The translations under genes and the position numbers were made by a program. From Fimbriimonas sp. (GTDB taxonomy: Bacteria > Armatimonadota > Fimbriimonadia > Fimbriimonadales > Fimbriimonadaceae), in contig JAUJNV010000009.1 of the NCBI GenBank assembly GCA_030447945.1, positions 1-29,187 of the forward strand: DNA of 29,187 nucleotides. The letters run 5' to 3'. This document shows, one piece after another, positions 15,887 through 25,179 of this stretch; within the stretch, counting starts at the first letter, position 1, and each line of letters starts with the position of its first letter. The notes under the pieces were generated by a model that was given only the letters and a program-made list of their open reading frames with translations, was not told the DNA's origin and did not search any database.

Positions 15887-17017
15887 ATGCTTTGCGCTCT
15901 GCTTGCCCTCGCCGTGCCTGGCAGCCTCGGGCCCATGGAAGACGCCGTCTCTGCCCGCCGCCTCCGTGCCACCGTGGAGCGCCTCGCATCATTCACCACG
16001 CGAAATACTCTCAGCCCTGGGCTGACGGAGTCGGCGGAGTGGCTCGCCGGCGAATTCCGGCGCATTCCCGGGCTGAAGGTGGAGCTGATGCGCTACACGA
16101 TCCCGAAGGGACGGCGCGTGCCGGAGGACAAAGAGGTCGTGCAGGTCGTGGCGACCCTGCCGGGGCGGTCGGATCGGCGGGTAATCGCCGGCGGGCACTT
16201 GGACTCGCTGAACCTGCAGGTCGATCCGGTGACGGGGCGCGCGCCGGGGGCAAACGACGACGGCAGCGGCGTCGCGCTCACGCTGGAGCTGGCGCGGGTG
16301 ATGGCGCGGCGGCAGTGGGCGAACACCCTCGTGTTCGTCGCCTTCAGCGGCGAGGAGCAGGGGCTGCACGGGGCGCGGGCTCTCGCCAAGCGGGCGAAGG
16401 CCGAGGGCTGGCGGATCGACGCGATGATGAACAACGACATCGTCGGCTCCAGCCGCAACAAGGCGGGCCAGTCGGCCCCGAGGCGCGTACGAGTCTTTAG
16501 TGACGAGGGGAGCAGCCGGGAGCTGGCACGGTTTGCGGAGTGGGCGGGCCGACGCCGGGGGTTCGGCGTGAAGCTCGTGCTGCGGCGCGACCGCTTCGGA
16601 CGCGGGGGCGACCACACGCCTTTCCACCAAGAGGGCTTCCCGGCGGTCCGCTTCATCGAGGTCCACGAGGAGTACACGCGCCAGCACACGCCAGACGACC
16701 TGCCGGAGTACATGGACTGGCGCTACCTCGCCAACGTCACCCGCACGAACCTCCGCGCCGCCGCCCTCCTCGCCGACGCGGCGGAGCCGCCCACGGCCGT
16801 GCGCGCGGCCCGCGCGGAGAACCACTCGACCAAGCTCACCTGGAAGGCCGCCCGCGGCGTGCGGTACGCCGTCTACTGGCGCGACACCGCGAGCGCCGCC
16901 TGGCAGGGCTCGCGTGAGGTGGGGGCGGTGAAGGAGGCGGCCATCAACCGGGTCAACGTGGACGACCACTTGTTCGCGGTGGGCGCGGTCGGCGGCGTCC
17001 CAGTGCCGCCGGAGTAG
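15887..17017 (+). CDS. M28-family zinc aminopeptidase, exported
   Basis: A two-zinc exopeptidase related to aminopeptidases S and Y. The expected metal ligands are visible: His104 and Asp106 in GGHLDS, Asp124 in GANDDGSG, Glu156-Glu157 in SGEEQG (general base and ligand), Asp184 in NNDIVG, and His267 in QHTPDD. A short hydrophobic N-terminus (LCALLALAVPGSLG) suggests export. After the catalytic domain (about 25-300), the last 75 residues (AARAENHSTKLTWKAARGVRYAVYW-type sequence) look like a fibronectin type III-like module. The frame is intact and 376 residues is a usual length. It probably scavenges peptides outside the cytoplasm; this is inferred. Confidence 0.9.
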   Translation: MLCALLALAVPGSLGPMEDAVSARRLRATVERLASFTTRNTLSPGLTESAEWLAGEFRRIPGLKVELMRYTIPKGRRVPEDKEVVQVVATLPGRSDRRVIAGGHLDSLNLQVDPVTGRAPGANDDGSGVALTLELARVMARRQWANTLVFVAFSGEEQGLHGARALAKRAKAEGWRIDAMMNNDIVGSSRNKAGQSAPRRVRVFSDEGSSRELARFAEWAGRRRGFGVKLVLRRDRFGRGGDHTPFHQEGFPAVRFIEVHEEYTRQHTPDDLPEYMDWRYLANVTRTNLRAAALLADAAEPPTAVRAARAENHSTKLTWKAARGVRYAVYWRDTASAAWQGSREVGAVKEAAINRVNVDDHLFAVGAVGGVPVPPE

Positions 17018-17053
17018 GCAACCCTCAGTTCGGGCATCGCGTATCGCATTGAG

Positions 17054-17572
17054 ATGAATCGCAAGGATCTCGGGTTTGTCGCGAGCCGTATCATGGCGAT
17101 AGTCGTCGCGCTCGCGATAGGACGGATCATGATGGGGATCGTCTTGACGGGGCCGTTCCAAGCCCAGATAGCGAACAGCGAGTATCTGGGTCGCTCGGCG
17201 AGCACGGTTCGTGCGGTGCTCTTAGCAATCTGTGGTGGTTTTGCGATGCTGGGGGCCTTCCTGTGGTTCCGGGCGGATGTGTTCGGGGGGCCAGAAGAAG
17301 CCAAAGAGAATACCAACCGACTCCCGTTCGACGCGGTTGGGTTACGGGACGCCCTGTTCTCCTGCGTGGGCTTGTACTTCGCGGTCAGCGGAATCGCCGG
17401 CCTTGTCGAATTCGGCGTGGATTACCTCCGCATTCCAAGGGAGACGCGCGACCTGCTCGTGCAGGCGAAATCCGAGTGGGTGTACTATGTGACGACGGCC
17501 GTAGTCGGCGGAGCGATCCTCTACTGGACCATGTTTCGTCGTCGGCAGCTCCATGAGGAACCGGAGTTATAG
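17054..17572 (+). CDS. Four-TM membrane protein of unknown function
   Basis: A 172-residue protein with four hydrophobic segments at about 12-32, 52-72, 99-120 and 142-160, and a charged C-terminal tail (FRRRQLHEEPEL). The loop between helices 2 and 3 is acidic. It begins 36 nt after the M28 gene on the same strand. I do not recognise the family. Two small hairpins follow the stop. Confidence 0.65.
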   Translation: MNRKDLGFVASRIMAIVVALAIGRIMMGIVLTGPFQAQIANSEYLGRSASTVRAVLLAICGGFAMLGAFLWFRADVFGGPEEAKENTNRLPFDAVGLRDALFSCVGLYFAVSGIAGLVEFGVDYLRIPRETRDLLVQAKSEWVYYVTTAVVGGAILYWTMFRRRQLHEEPEL

Positions 17573-17881
17573 AGCTGCTGCGGCTCTGTCCCCATCCTCA
17601 TTGGAGGGTTACGCCCGCAGGGCGTGTAGTCGTCGCGCCCGGCGACGCCTGGGCTTTTCTCAAGGCACGCGATTCCTTACGGAGCCGCCGAGCCATTGGC
17701 TATGGAGCGAATTGCCGATATGCCCGACATCGGATCACCGCGCCCTCATCTCGGCGAAGGCCTGAGGTCTTGGAGCCTGAAAAGTTATCTGATCCTCTAG
17801 CGACCTCGTCCGGAGCTTCTCGTCGTGCGTTTCGTGAGCGGCTACCGCGACCTAAGCACGCTCTTGGAACCGTAGCGTCTG
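17573..17881. other. Convergent intergenic region with terminator-like hairpins
   Basis: No gene is supported. Two small hairpins follow the membrane protein stop: ACGCCC-GCA-GGGCGT (17611-17625), and a CGTCGC/GCGACG stem just after it whose downstream side leads to GGGCTTTT. The second is a fair candidate for a weak terminator. The remainder shows no repeat or ORF I can support. Confidence 0.45.
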
Positions 17882-19681
17882 TTAAAGCCCCACCCCCGAC
17901 GCTCCCGACGAGATGATGACCGGGGGGTCCTTGAGGCCCGCCTTGTCCCGCGCGGCTCGTCGCCTTCGCACATGGGCGAGGAGGCCGGGGATGGCGTGGG
18001 GGGCGGTGCGGGGCTGGGCGAAGGCGCGGCCGAAGATGGGCCACATCGGCTCGATGTCGTGGGAGAGGTCGAAGACCATCACGCCCTGGGTGGAGGCGCA
18101 GGCGGCCTGGAGGACGTCCTGAAGGCCCTCGGGGTTGTCCTTGAAGTCCGCGAGCGAGATGCCCGCGTAGGACCACGCCTCGTCGCGAACAGCCCGATTC
18201 GTGAGCATGCCGCCCGCCTCGACCGTCGAGCCGATCGGGTGGGCCTTCGACATCGCCTCGTGGATCGTGGCGACAGGATAGTAGCAGCCGGTGATGAGGA
18301 AGTCGACCAGGGGCGCGAAGCCCGTCCTCTGGTAATCCGGGGTCAGGAACCAGAAGCCGGACTCGAAGCGGGGTGAGGCCCAGTTGTTGCCGAACGCGGG
18401 GTACTCGCCGTACCAAGAGCCCGCGTAGACGCCGAGCTGCGCGCCCGGCCGTATTTGGGCGAGCTCCGTTCGCACCGTGCGCACAAACTCTTTCAGCGTG
18501 GCCGCCCGCCAGGCCATCCACGCGTCGTAGTACGGTCCCGGCCGGATGCCGCGCTGGAGCGTCGGGGTGATGGTGAACTCGAATACGTCCTCCGGCCAGC
18601 GCAGCGGACGGCCCACGCGCTTCTCGAAGAGCGAGCGGGTGATCTCGCTGAAGTCCGCGTTGATCCCCCCGTAGCGGAGGCGGTCGTCGTAGATCAGGCC
18701 GTCCACAGCGTAGTTGGTGACCACCTCCCGTACGATGTCCAGCGCGTACCGCTGCACCTCCGGGTGGTTCGGGTTCATCATCAGCGGGATCTGATAGAGG
18801 GGCCGCTCCGAGATCGGCAGGAACGAGGCCTGGGTCGCGAACTCGATCCGCAGTCCCGGCACCGCGTGTAAGCGCAAGAACTCGGCTCCGGCGTCCGTGC
18901 CGTAGAGGACGACGGCGTTTCGGGGCAGCGGCGTGGGCGTGGTGCGAACGAGCCGCGAGAGCACCCGGCTCTGCTTCGTGTCGACGATCACGGCGGCGGC
19001 GTTGGGCGAGTCGGCGGGGAGCCGGTCAGGGGTCGTGAAGACGCTGACGGCGGCAGGGTCCGCCGCGTTGGGGGTGATCGAGAGGGGGAAGGCGTCCTTC
19101 GAGTACGGCGAGCGAATGATCGGCGTCGGCTCGTAAATCACCGTCTGCTGGTCCAGCCGCCCGTAGCCGGGGCCGACGAGGAACATCCGGTGCCCTTCGC
19201 TGAAGGCGTTCATGCTCACGAAGAGCGTGAGCCCGACGCCCTTGATCTCGCGCACCATCGCGGCGAGCGGGTCGTACTCCAGCGCCATCGTCTTGCCCCG
19301 CCACTCGGTCAGCTTCGGCGCGAGCTTGCTGGGATAGACGACCTGGCCGGAGATCGGCTTGATGTCGAAGACGACGGTGTTGAACCCGGCGGCCTTGATC
19401 TGCTGCGCGAGCGCGGCGATCTTCTCGTCGCTGTCGTAGCGCTCGATGTTCGCCGTGGCGTCGATCCAGAGGATACGGGCTTGGGCGTTGCGGTGGCGGG
19501 CGACCTGCTGCGCGACGCCGAACCCGTTGCCGTACGCGTCCATCACCACCGCCGGGATCGTCGGCAACGGAGCCATGAGCTCGAAGCGGGTCTTGGGAAG
19601 GGGCGGGTTCACGGCGGGACGCGGGGTAGCGCCGCCCTGGGCCGTCGCAAGGGCCACGGCGAGCGCGGGGAGGGGCAACAT
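17882..19681 (-). CDS. GHL10-type glycoside hydrolase-like protein, exported
   Basis: A protein of 599 residues from the ATG at 19681, which gives a short signal peptide (MLPLPALAVALATAQ); the frame is open further upstream, but that part lies in a repeat-like region. It resembles the glycosyl-hydrolase-like 10 family (a TIM-barrel fold related to DUF187/GHL10). The family phrase is NPNHPEVQRYALDIVREVV followed by YAVDGLIYDDRLRYGG, where the two Asp are the likely active-site region. Other barrel-like segments are AAGFNTVVFDIKP near the N-terminus and LGVYAGSWYGEYP, VDFLITGCYYP and GVMVFDLSHD towards the C-terminus. The substrate is unknown; polysaccharide or cell-wall glycan is an inference. 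The frame is intact. Confidence 0.8.
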   Translation of the reverse strand: MLPLPALAVALATAQGGATPRPAVNPPLPKTRFELMAPLPTIPAVVMDAYGNGFGVAQQVARHRNAQARILWIDATANIERYDSDEKIAALAQQIKAAGFNTVVFDIKPISGQVVYPSKLAPKLTEWRGKTMALEYDPLAAMVREIKGVGLTLFVSMNAFSEGHRMFLVGPGYGRLDQQTVIYEPTPIIRSPYSKDAFPLSITPNAADPAAVSVFTTPDRLPADSPNAAAVIVDTKQSRVLSRLVRTTPTPLPRNAVVLYGTDAGAEFLRLHAVPGLRIEFATQASFLPISERPLYQIPLMMNPNHPEVQRYALDIVREVVTNYAVDGLIYDDRLRYGGINADFSEITRSLFEKRVGRPLRWPEDVFEFTITPTLQRGIRPGPYYDAWMAWRAATLKEFVRTVRTELAQIRPGAQLGVYAGSWYGEYPAFGNNWASPRFESGFWFLTPDYQRTGFAPLVDFLITGCYYPVATIHEAMSKAHPIGSTVEAGGMLTNRAVRDEAWSYAGISLADFKDNPEGLQDVLQAACASTQGVMVFDLSHDIEPMWPIFGRAFAQPRTAPHAIPGLLAHVRRRRAARDKAGLKDPPVIISSGASGVGL

Positions 19682-19814
19682 CGGAAGGCGTTGTACCTCT
19701 TTGTCCTCCCGCAGGGTCTCTCCCCCACCCAACCTCGTGCGTAGCGGGAGCTGGGGTGGAGATTGGGAAAGCAGGCGCGGCAAGGGTTTAGTGTTGGGCG
19801 GCAGGGGGCGGGGA

Positions 19815-19842
19815 ACAGGCGACAGGCGACGGGGGACAGGGG
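19815..19842. repeat. Heptanucleotide array
   Basis: ACAGGCG, ACAGGCG, ACGGGGG, ACAGGGG follow one another exactly 7 nt apart. No complementary arm was found. The array ends about 10 nt before the inverted-repeat element. Confidence 0.65.
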
Positions 19843-19852
19843 GCCCGGAGCA

Positions 19853-19983
19853 TGGCCATTTAGTTAAGCGTCTTTGCGCTCCTTCCGCTCGTCAGGCGTG
19901 TCTCGGAAGAGAGCCTGCCGCGCGTGGGAAACGCCCCGAGCCACCGAGGCAATTCACGCTCTGGAGGTTTAACTAAACGGCTA
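19853..19983. repeat. Inverted-repeat element, MITE-like candidate
   Basis: TTTAGTTAA (19859-19867) and TTAACTAAA (19969-19977) are perfect inverted copies; pairing extends outward with mismatches (TGGCCA against CGGCTA). They enclose about 100 nt with no ORF. ATGG occurs just at both outer edges and could be a target duplication. The AT-rich termini contrast with their GC-rich surroundings. Confidence 0.4.
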
Positions 19984-20040
19984 TGGGGCAGGGGACATGG
20001 ATGGACTGGTACATCCCCCGTCACCCATCACTCTCCCGAT

Positions 20041-20104
20041 CTCCACCCCCTGCCCCGTCCTCAAAGACGAACCACATTGAGGACGGGGATCTGGAACCCT
20101 CACC
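20041..20104. repeat. Half copy of the palindromic REP-like element
   Basis: CCCCGTCCTCAA (20053-20064) pairs perfectly with TTGAGGACGGGG (20077-20088). Flanks read CTCCACCCCCTG on one side and GGAACCCTCACC on the other, matching the inner-edge motif of the full copies. The apex contains the reverse complement of TGGTTCGT, as in the copy at 15613-15783. Confidence 0.6.
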
Positions 20105-20150
20105 TCTAGTCGCTGTCCAGTGTCGAGCCACAAGGGAGATGGGCAGCGGT

Positions 20151-20252
20151 TTAGGCCTTGGCGAACGTAACCCGCCGTTTGCTCGGCTTGCGGGTGAGCA
20201 CGCATTGCCCCGGCTCGTCATCCTCCAGACGGCTCGTCGTTCTTCGCAGCAT
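20151..20252 (-). pseudogene. Relic of a second ProRS C-terminal tail
   Basis: A 33-codon frame whose last 24 codons copy the proline-tRNA ligase C-terminus: DDEPGQCVLTRKPSKRRV, then TFAKA, against DNDPGQCVLTGKPSERRV and VFAKAY in the intact tail at 20494-20566. About 70% of bases match over 72 nt by hand alignment. Many differences are synonymous third positions, so this came from a separate, once-functional ProRS rather than from a fresh duplication. The terminal Tyr codon is replaced by a stop (TAC to TAA). The first nine codons do not align. A TAAGCA sits 6 nt before its ATG, one base off the TAnnnT pattern, so a tiny expressed ORF is not excluded. Confidence 0.6.
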
Positions 20253-20288
20253 CCGCCCTGCTTAAAGAGTGGTGGGCGTGATGGGCTC

Positions 20289-20462
20289 TCACTGCCGACG
20301 CAGCTTGCCGCTCGCCCAGAGCGCCAGCATCAGGGCCAAGCCCGCTGCCACCGCGCTTAGTCCCATCCCAAGACCCTCAGATCCGCGGAGATATAGCCAA
20401 AAGCAGCCGAAGCCACAAAGGAATCCGGCCAGCACCACCAGCGCTTTGGACGCAAGGGCCAT
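20289..20462 (-). CDS. Small two-TM membrane protein
   Basis: A 57-residue ORF with two hydrophobic segments: residues 5-24 (SKALVVLAGFLCGFGCFWLY) and 34-51, ending with a basic tail (GKLRRQ). TATTCT lies 9 nt before the ATG, similar to the start-proximal boxes of other genes here, which supports it as real. It sits between the intact proS end and the relic tail, on the same strand, starting 31 nt after the proS stop. The family is unknown; a chance hydrophobic ORF is possible. Confidence 0.5.
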   Translation of the reverse strand: MALASKALVVLAGFLCGFGCFWLYLRGSEGLGMGLSAVAAGLALMLALWASGKLRRQ

Positions 20463-20493
20463 CGCGCGCAAAGAATACCGCTGAAGACCAGCC

Positions 20494-22145
<1,652 letters not shown>

Positions 22146-22210
22146 TCTCCTTCTAGGCTTTGAAAGAGCCTTAGAGGCTCGCAATTCGTCGGCCCTCCGT
22201 CACACCTGGC

Positions 22211-23224
22211 CTAAAGCCAGCGGAAGCGGCGGAACAGGAAGAGGATCAGGCCGCCGGCCGCAAACATCAGGGCGAGCGCGAAGGGGTACCCGTATCGCCA
22301 TTTGAGCTCGGGCATGTGCTCGAAGTTCATCCCGTAGATGCCGGAGATCAGGGCCATCGTCATGAGCATCGTGGCGAGGACCGTCATCTTCTTCATGACC
22401 GCGCCGAGGTTGTTCGACACGGTCGAAAGATGCACGTCCAGCAGCGAGGCCAGGGTATCGCGGTTGAGGTCGGCGATCTCGCCGATTCTCAGGACGTGGT
22501 CGTACACGTCTTGGAAGTACCGCTTTGTTTCCTGGGGCACGAGCATCATGTCGCGCCGCAGCAGGGTGTTCAGGATGTCGCGCACGGGGGCGAGCCGTCG
22601 CCGGATCTCGAGCACGCGGCGCTTGAGCGCCAGCACGTTCGCGACCTGTCCCGTGTCGCCCGCGAAGATGATGTCGGCGAGCTCGTCCACCGCGTCCTCG
22701 GCGTCGTCGATGGCGGGGAAGTACGCGTCTACCAGGGCGTCCACGATCGAGTGCAAGAGGTCCGCCGGGGTGTCGCCCACGTGCTTGGGGCGCTTGATCC
22801 ACCGCGCGAAAATGGCGTCGACCTGGGGGACGTGCCGTCCCGCCACCGTGACGAGGGAATTCCCCTTGAGGAAGAACCCGACCTCCTCGAACTCGTCCTT
22901 CCCGTCTTGGAATCCCACCACCGCGGGGATCACGAGGAAGATGTGGTCGTCGTACTCCTGCAGCGTCGGGCGTTCGTCCGGGCTGAGCGAGTCCTCCACC
23001 GCAAGCTCATGAAAGCCCAGGCGATCTTGGAGCAGGCGGCGCGCGGCCTCCCGGTCGCGGGCGATGACGTCCACCCAAACGCGCTGCTCGCCGCGCGAAA
23101 TCGCCTCGACCGCTTGATCCTCCGTGAGACCGTTGCAGGCGATATCCGACACCATGCCGGCCGCCCGAAACTCGAGGGCCGTGGGTGAGCTCTCTGCTGC
23201 GGGAGCCTGCGTGGGAACGGTCAT
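22211..23224 (-). CDS. corA: CorA-family magnesium/cobalt transporter
   Basis: Pentameric Mg2+ channel of the inner membrane. The 337-residue protein has the large N-terminal cytoplasmic domain, the long helix, and two C-terminal membrane segments. The first (about 283-300) ends in the diagnostic YGMN motif (297-300), and an acidic/aromatic loop (FEHMPELKW) precedes the second (about 312-330). The C-terminus is basic (FRRFRWL). The ATG at 23224 follows a TAAACT box by 7 nt. The frame is intact. A heptanucleotide hairpin lies about 35 nt upstream of its start. Confidence 0.95.
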   Translation of the reverse strand: MTVPTQAPAAESSPTALEFRAAGMVSDIACNGLTEDQAVEAISRGEQRVWVDVIARDREAARRLLQDRLGFHELAVEDSLSPDERPTLQEYDDHIFLVIPAVVGFQDGKDEFEEVGFFLKGNSLVTVAGRHVPQVDAIFARWIKRPKHVGDTPADLLHSIVDALVDAYFPAIDDAEDAVDELADIIFAGDTGQVANVLALKRRVLEIRRRLAPVRDILNTLLRRDMMLVPQETKRYFQDVYDHVLRIGEIADLNRDTLASLLDVHLSTVSNNLGAVMKKMTVLATMLMTMALISGIYGMNFEHMPELKWRYGYPFALALMFAAGGLILFLFRRFRWL

Positions 23225-23231
23225 GGGGAGT

Positions 23232-23237
23232 AGTTTA
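23232..23237 (-). promoter_or_regulatory. Putative -10 box (TAAACT) for corA
   Basis: On the minus strand TAAACT is followed by 7 nt (ACTCCCC) and then the corA ATG. It is identical to the box before the peptide-binding protein gene. No ribosome binding site is visible. Confidence 0.5.
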
Positions 23238-23261
23238 GACGGGCGGGAGAGAGAGGTTCTT

Positions 23262-23356
23262 GATTTTGGATTTTGGGTTTTGGGTTTTGGGTTTTGGATT
23301 GGGAATGGAGGCTCCAGAATCCGGAAGTCGCCAATCCAAAATCCAAAATTTGTTCT
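23262..23356. repeat. Heptanucleotide repeat hairpin between the Nudix gene and corA
   Basis: Six units start exactly 7 nt apart from 23262: two GATTTTG, three GGTTTTG and GATTGGG. The right arm (about 23331-23356, CCAATCCAAAATCCAAAATT) is the reverse complement of the outer units, and GTTCTT near its end pairs with AGGTTCTT before the left arm. The left arm has extra units not matched on the right. The loop is about 28 nt. Confidence 0.8.
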
Positions 23357-23370
23357 TCAGGTAGCAGGAC

Positions 23371-23940
23371 TTATAGGGCAACGTGGGTTCGCATCCACAG
23401 GAGGGCGACGAGCGTCTTTCCGTCCTTGATCTCTCCCTCGTCGACCTTGCGAAGAGCGTCTTCGACGCTCAGGCGTACGATCTCCACGTCTTCGCCCTCC
23501 TCGCCGCCTCCAGCGCTAGCTTGGTCTTCGGCGCCGACCTCTCCGTAGTAGATGTAAAGCTTCTCCGACAGTCCTCCCGGCGAGGAGTAGAACTGCGCGG
23601 CCAAGCGCAAGTCGCGGACGCGGTATCCGGTTTCCTCGAGCGCTTCGCGCCGCGCCGCTTCCTCGGGGCTCTCGCCCGGATCGATGGAGCCTGCCACGAC
23701 CTCCACCAGAAACGGCTCGCCGTGGCGCAGGGTCGCGTAGCGGAACTGGCGCACCAGGAGCAGCTCGCCCGCCCCGCGGTCGTGCACGAGCACCGCCGCC
23801 GCGTCTCCGCGCTCAACGCACAGCCGATCGGTCGGATCGCTCAGGGAGCCGTCGGGGCGCTCGTACCGAACCGTCGCCCGATCCACCGCGAATCGCGCGT
23901 CGAGCACCCGCTCGACCTCCTGAACCTCCACTCTGCGCAT
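23371..23940 (-). CDS. Nudix hydrolase, ADP-ribose pyrophosphatase type
   Basis: Hydrolyses nucleoside diphosphate derivatives, most likely ADP-ribose or an ADP-sugar, using Mg2+. The Nudix box is perfect: Gly84, Glu90 and REALEETGY (98-106). The preceding ELLLVRQFRYATLRHGEPFLVEV-type strand pair, and Pro-Gly-Gly-Leu-Ser-Glu after the box (FYSSPGGLSEK), are typical of the NudF/ADPRase group. A 10-residue Gly/Glu insertion follows at about 141-150. The protein has 189 residues and an intact frame. The ATG at 23940 is preceded by TAAGCT at 6 nt. It is divergent from the esterase gene. Confidence 0.92.
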   Translation of the reverse strand: MRRVEVQEVERVLDARFAVDRATVRYERPDGSLSDPTDRLCVERGDAAAVLVHDRGAGELLLVRQFRYATLRHGEPFLVEVVAGSIDPGESPEEAARREALEETGYRVRDLRLAAQFYSSPGGLSEKLYIYYGEVGAEDQASAGGGEEGEDVEIVRLSVEDALRKVDEGEIKDGKTLVALLWMRTHVAL

Positions 23941-23946
23941 CGCGGT

Positions 23947-23952
23947 AGCTTA
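23947..23952 (-). promoter_or_regulatory. Putative -10 box (TAAGCT) for the Nudix gene
   Basis: On the minus strand TAAGCT is followed by ACCGCG and the ATG, a 6-nt spacing. The divergent esterase gene on the other side instead has a strong Shine-Dalgarno sequence. Confidence 0.5.
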
Positions 23953-24020
23953 CTGCCCGGTCGATAGTCGGAAAAAGCGGACCCAGGAAGCTATGGAGGT
24001 GGCGAGGCGTAGGAGAAGGT

Positions 24021-24990
24021 GTGATCAGGCCCGCCCTCTCCCTCGCCGTCGCTCTGCTCGGCGTCGCATGTGCTCCTCCGATTGCCGCGCCGCTCGGTCT
24101 GGGGCAGACGCCCGCGCGCGCGCCGGGGCGGTATGTCGAGACGGTGAAGGTGAACGGGGCGGAGCGGAGCTACATCCTTCGCGTGCCCCCTGCCTATGAC
24201 GGACGGAAGTCCCTGCCGCTCGTCGTCGTCCTCCACGGCTGGACGGCCAGCGCGGCCCTCGCCGAACAGTACACAGGCATGGCCACCAAGGCGGAAAAGG
24301 AGGGGTTCCTCCTGGCGGTGCCGGACGGAGTCGGCAGCCCTAAGGGGTGGAACACCGGCTTTCTCAACCTGGGCCTCAAGGGGACCGACGACGTCGCCTT
24401 TATCAAGGCGGTTCTCGACGGCGTAGAGCGCGACGTCCGGGTCGATCGGAGCCGCGTCTACATCGCGGGGCACTCGAACGGCGCGATGATGGCGCACCTG
24501 CTCGCCTCCTCGTTCTCCGACCGAGTCGCCGCCATCGGCGCGGTCGCCGGCACCATCGGCCTCCCCGAAGCCGGGAGGTGGCTTTATTACGATCCCCGAG
24601 CCGAAGTCGCCCGTGTCCGTGATTCTCATCCACGGCAAGAAGGACCCGACCGTCGCCTACGAATCCACCGCGTCCGCCTTGCTGCGCGGCATGTCGGCGC
24701 CCGAGACGGCCAAGTGGTGGGCGAAGAGAAACGGCACTTCCGGCAGCCCCCGCCGTCAGGAGATGAACGGGGGAACGTGGTGGTGGAGACGTACGGACCC
24801 GGCAAGAAGGGGAGCGGAGGTCGTCCTCGTGTCGATCGCCAACGGCCTCCACAACCGGCCCGGCGGTCTCACCCGCGCGGGGGCGGAGACGCTCACAGGC
24901 GTCGTCGCCGCCGACCTTCTCTGGGATTTCTTCAAGGCCCACCCCGAAGCGGAAATAGGCGGCGGGAGGGTTGAGGAGGTTGAGGGTTGA
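24021..24990 (+). CDS. LpqC-like esterase (PHB depolymerase/feruloyl esterase family), frameshifted
   Basis: An exported alpha/beta hydrolase. A hydrophobic signal (ALSLAVALLGVACA) leads to the family N-terminus (RSYILRVPPAYD). The oxyanion region is VVVLHGWTAS (about 68-77), the nucleophile elbow is GHSNGAMM (Ser152), the acid is expected in ILIHGKKDPTVAY, and the histidine is probably in ANGLHNRPGG. Breaks lie near 24580 (a G run before GGCTTTATTACG), 24775 and 24810, so the last third must be read across frames. AGGAG sits about 6 nt before the GTG start, the clearest ribosome binding site in the window. The last codons and TGA lie in a GGTTGAG repeat. Substrate is not determined; depolymerase or small-ester hydrolase are both possible. 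Confidence 0.75.
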
Positions 24991-25084
24991 GGTACAAGCC
25001 CTTCCCAGACCCCAGACCCCAGACCCCAGACCCCAGACCCCCAGACCCCAGACCCCAGACCCCAGACCCCCAGACCCCAGAACC
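24969..25084. repeat. Two adjacent heptanucleotide arrays
   Basis: GGTTGAG occurs at 24969, 24978 and 24985 and supplies the esterase stop codon. After a 14-nt gap, eleven CAGACCC units start at 25006, 25013, 25020, 25027, 25034, 25042, 25049, 25056, 25063, 25071 and 25078. The spacing 7-7-7-8 recurs twice, giving a 29-nt higher-order period (25013-25070). No complementary arm is present. Confidence 0.85.
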
Positions 25085-25179
25085 CTGGCAACCCCCAGGT
25101 AGCCCGAGGGCAGCGGAACCGGTTTTTCGGCGTAGAAGAGGATAAGTCTGGGCGACCCTGATGTCTCCTGGGCTTTTCT

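Larger units (their letters stand above)
19682..20150. other. Repeat-rich gene-free region upstream of the GHL10 gene
   Basis: About 470 nt without a supported gene. It contains, in order, a degenerate C-rich/G-rich hairpin (about 19705-19768), a heptanucleotide array (19815-19842), an inverted-repeat element (19853-19983) and a half copy of the palindromic repeat (20041-20104). ORFs called here are artefacts of repeats. Confidence 0.5.

Noticed and set aside
15989..17161. 390-codon minus-strand ORF opposite the M28 peptidase gene
   Set aside because: The plus strand has all metal ligands of M28; the minus frame is His/Arg/Pro-rich noise.
25006..25084. CRISPR array
   Set aside because: Units are only 7-8 nt with no spacers; it is a simple tandem repeat. 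No cas gene is present.
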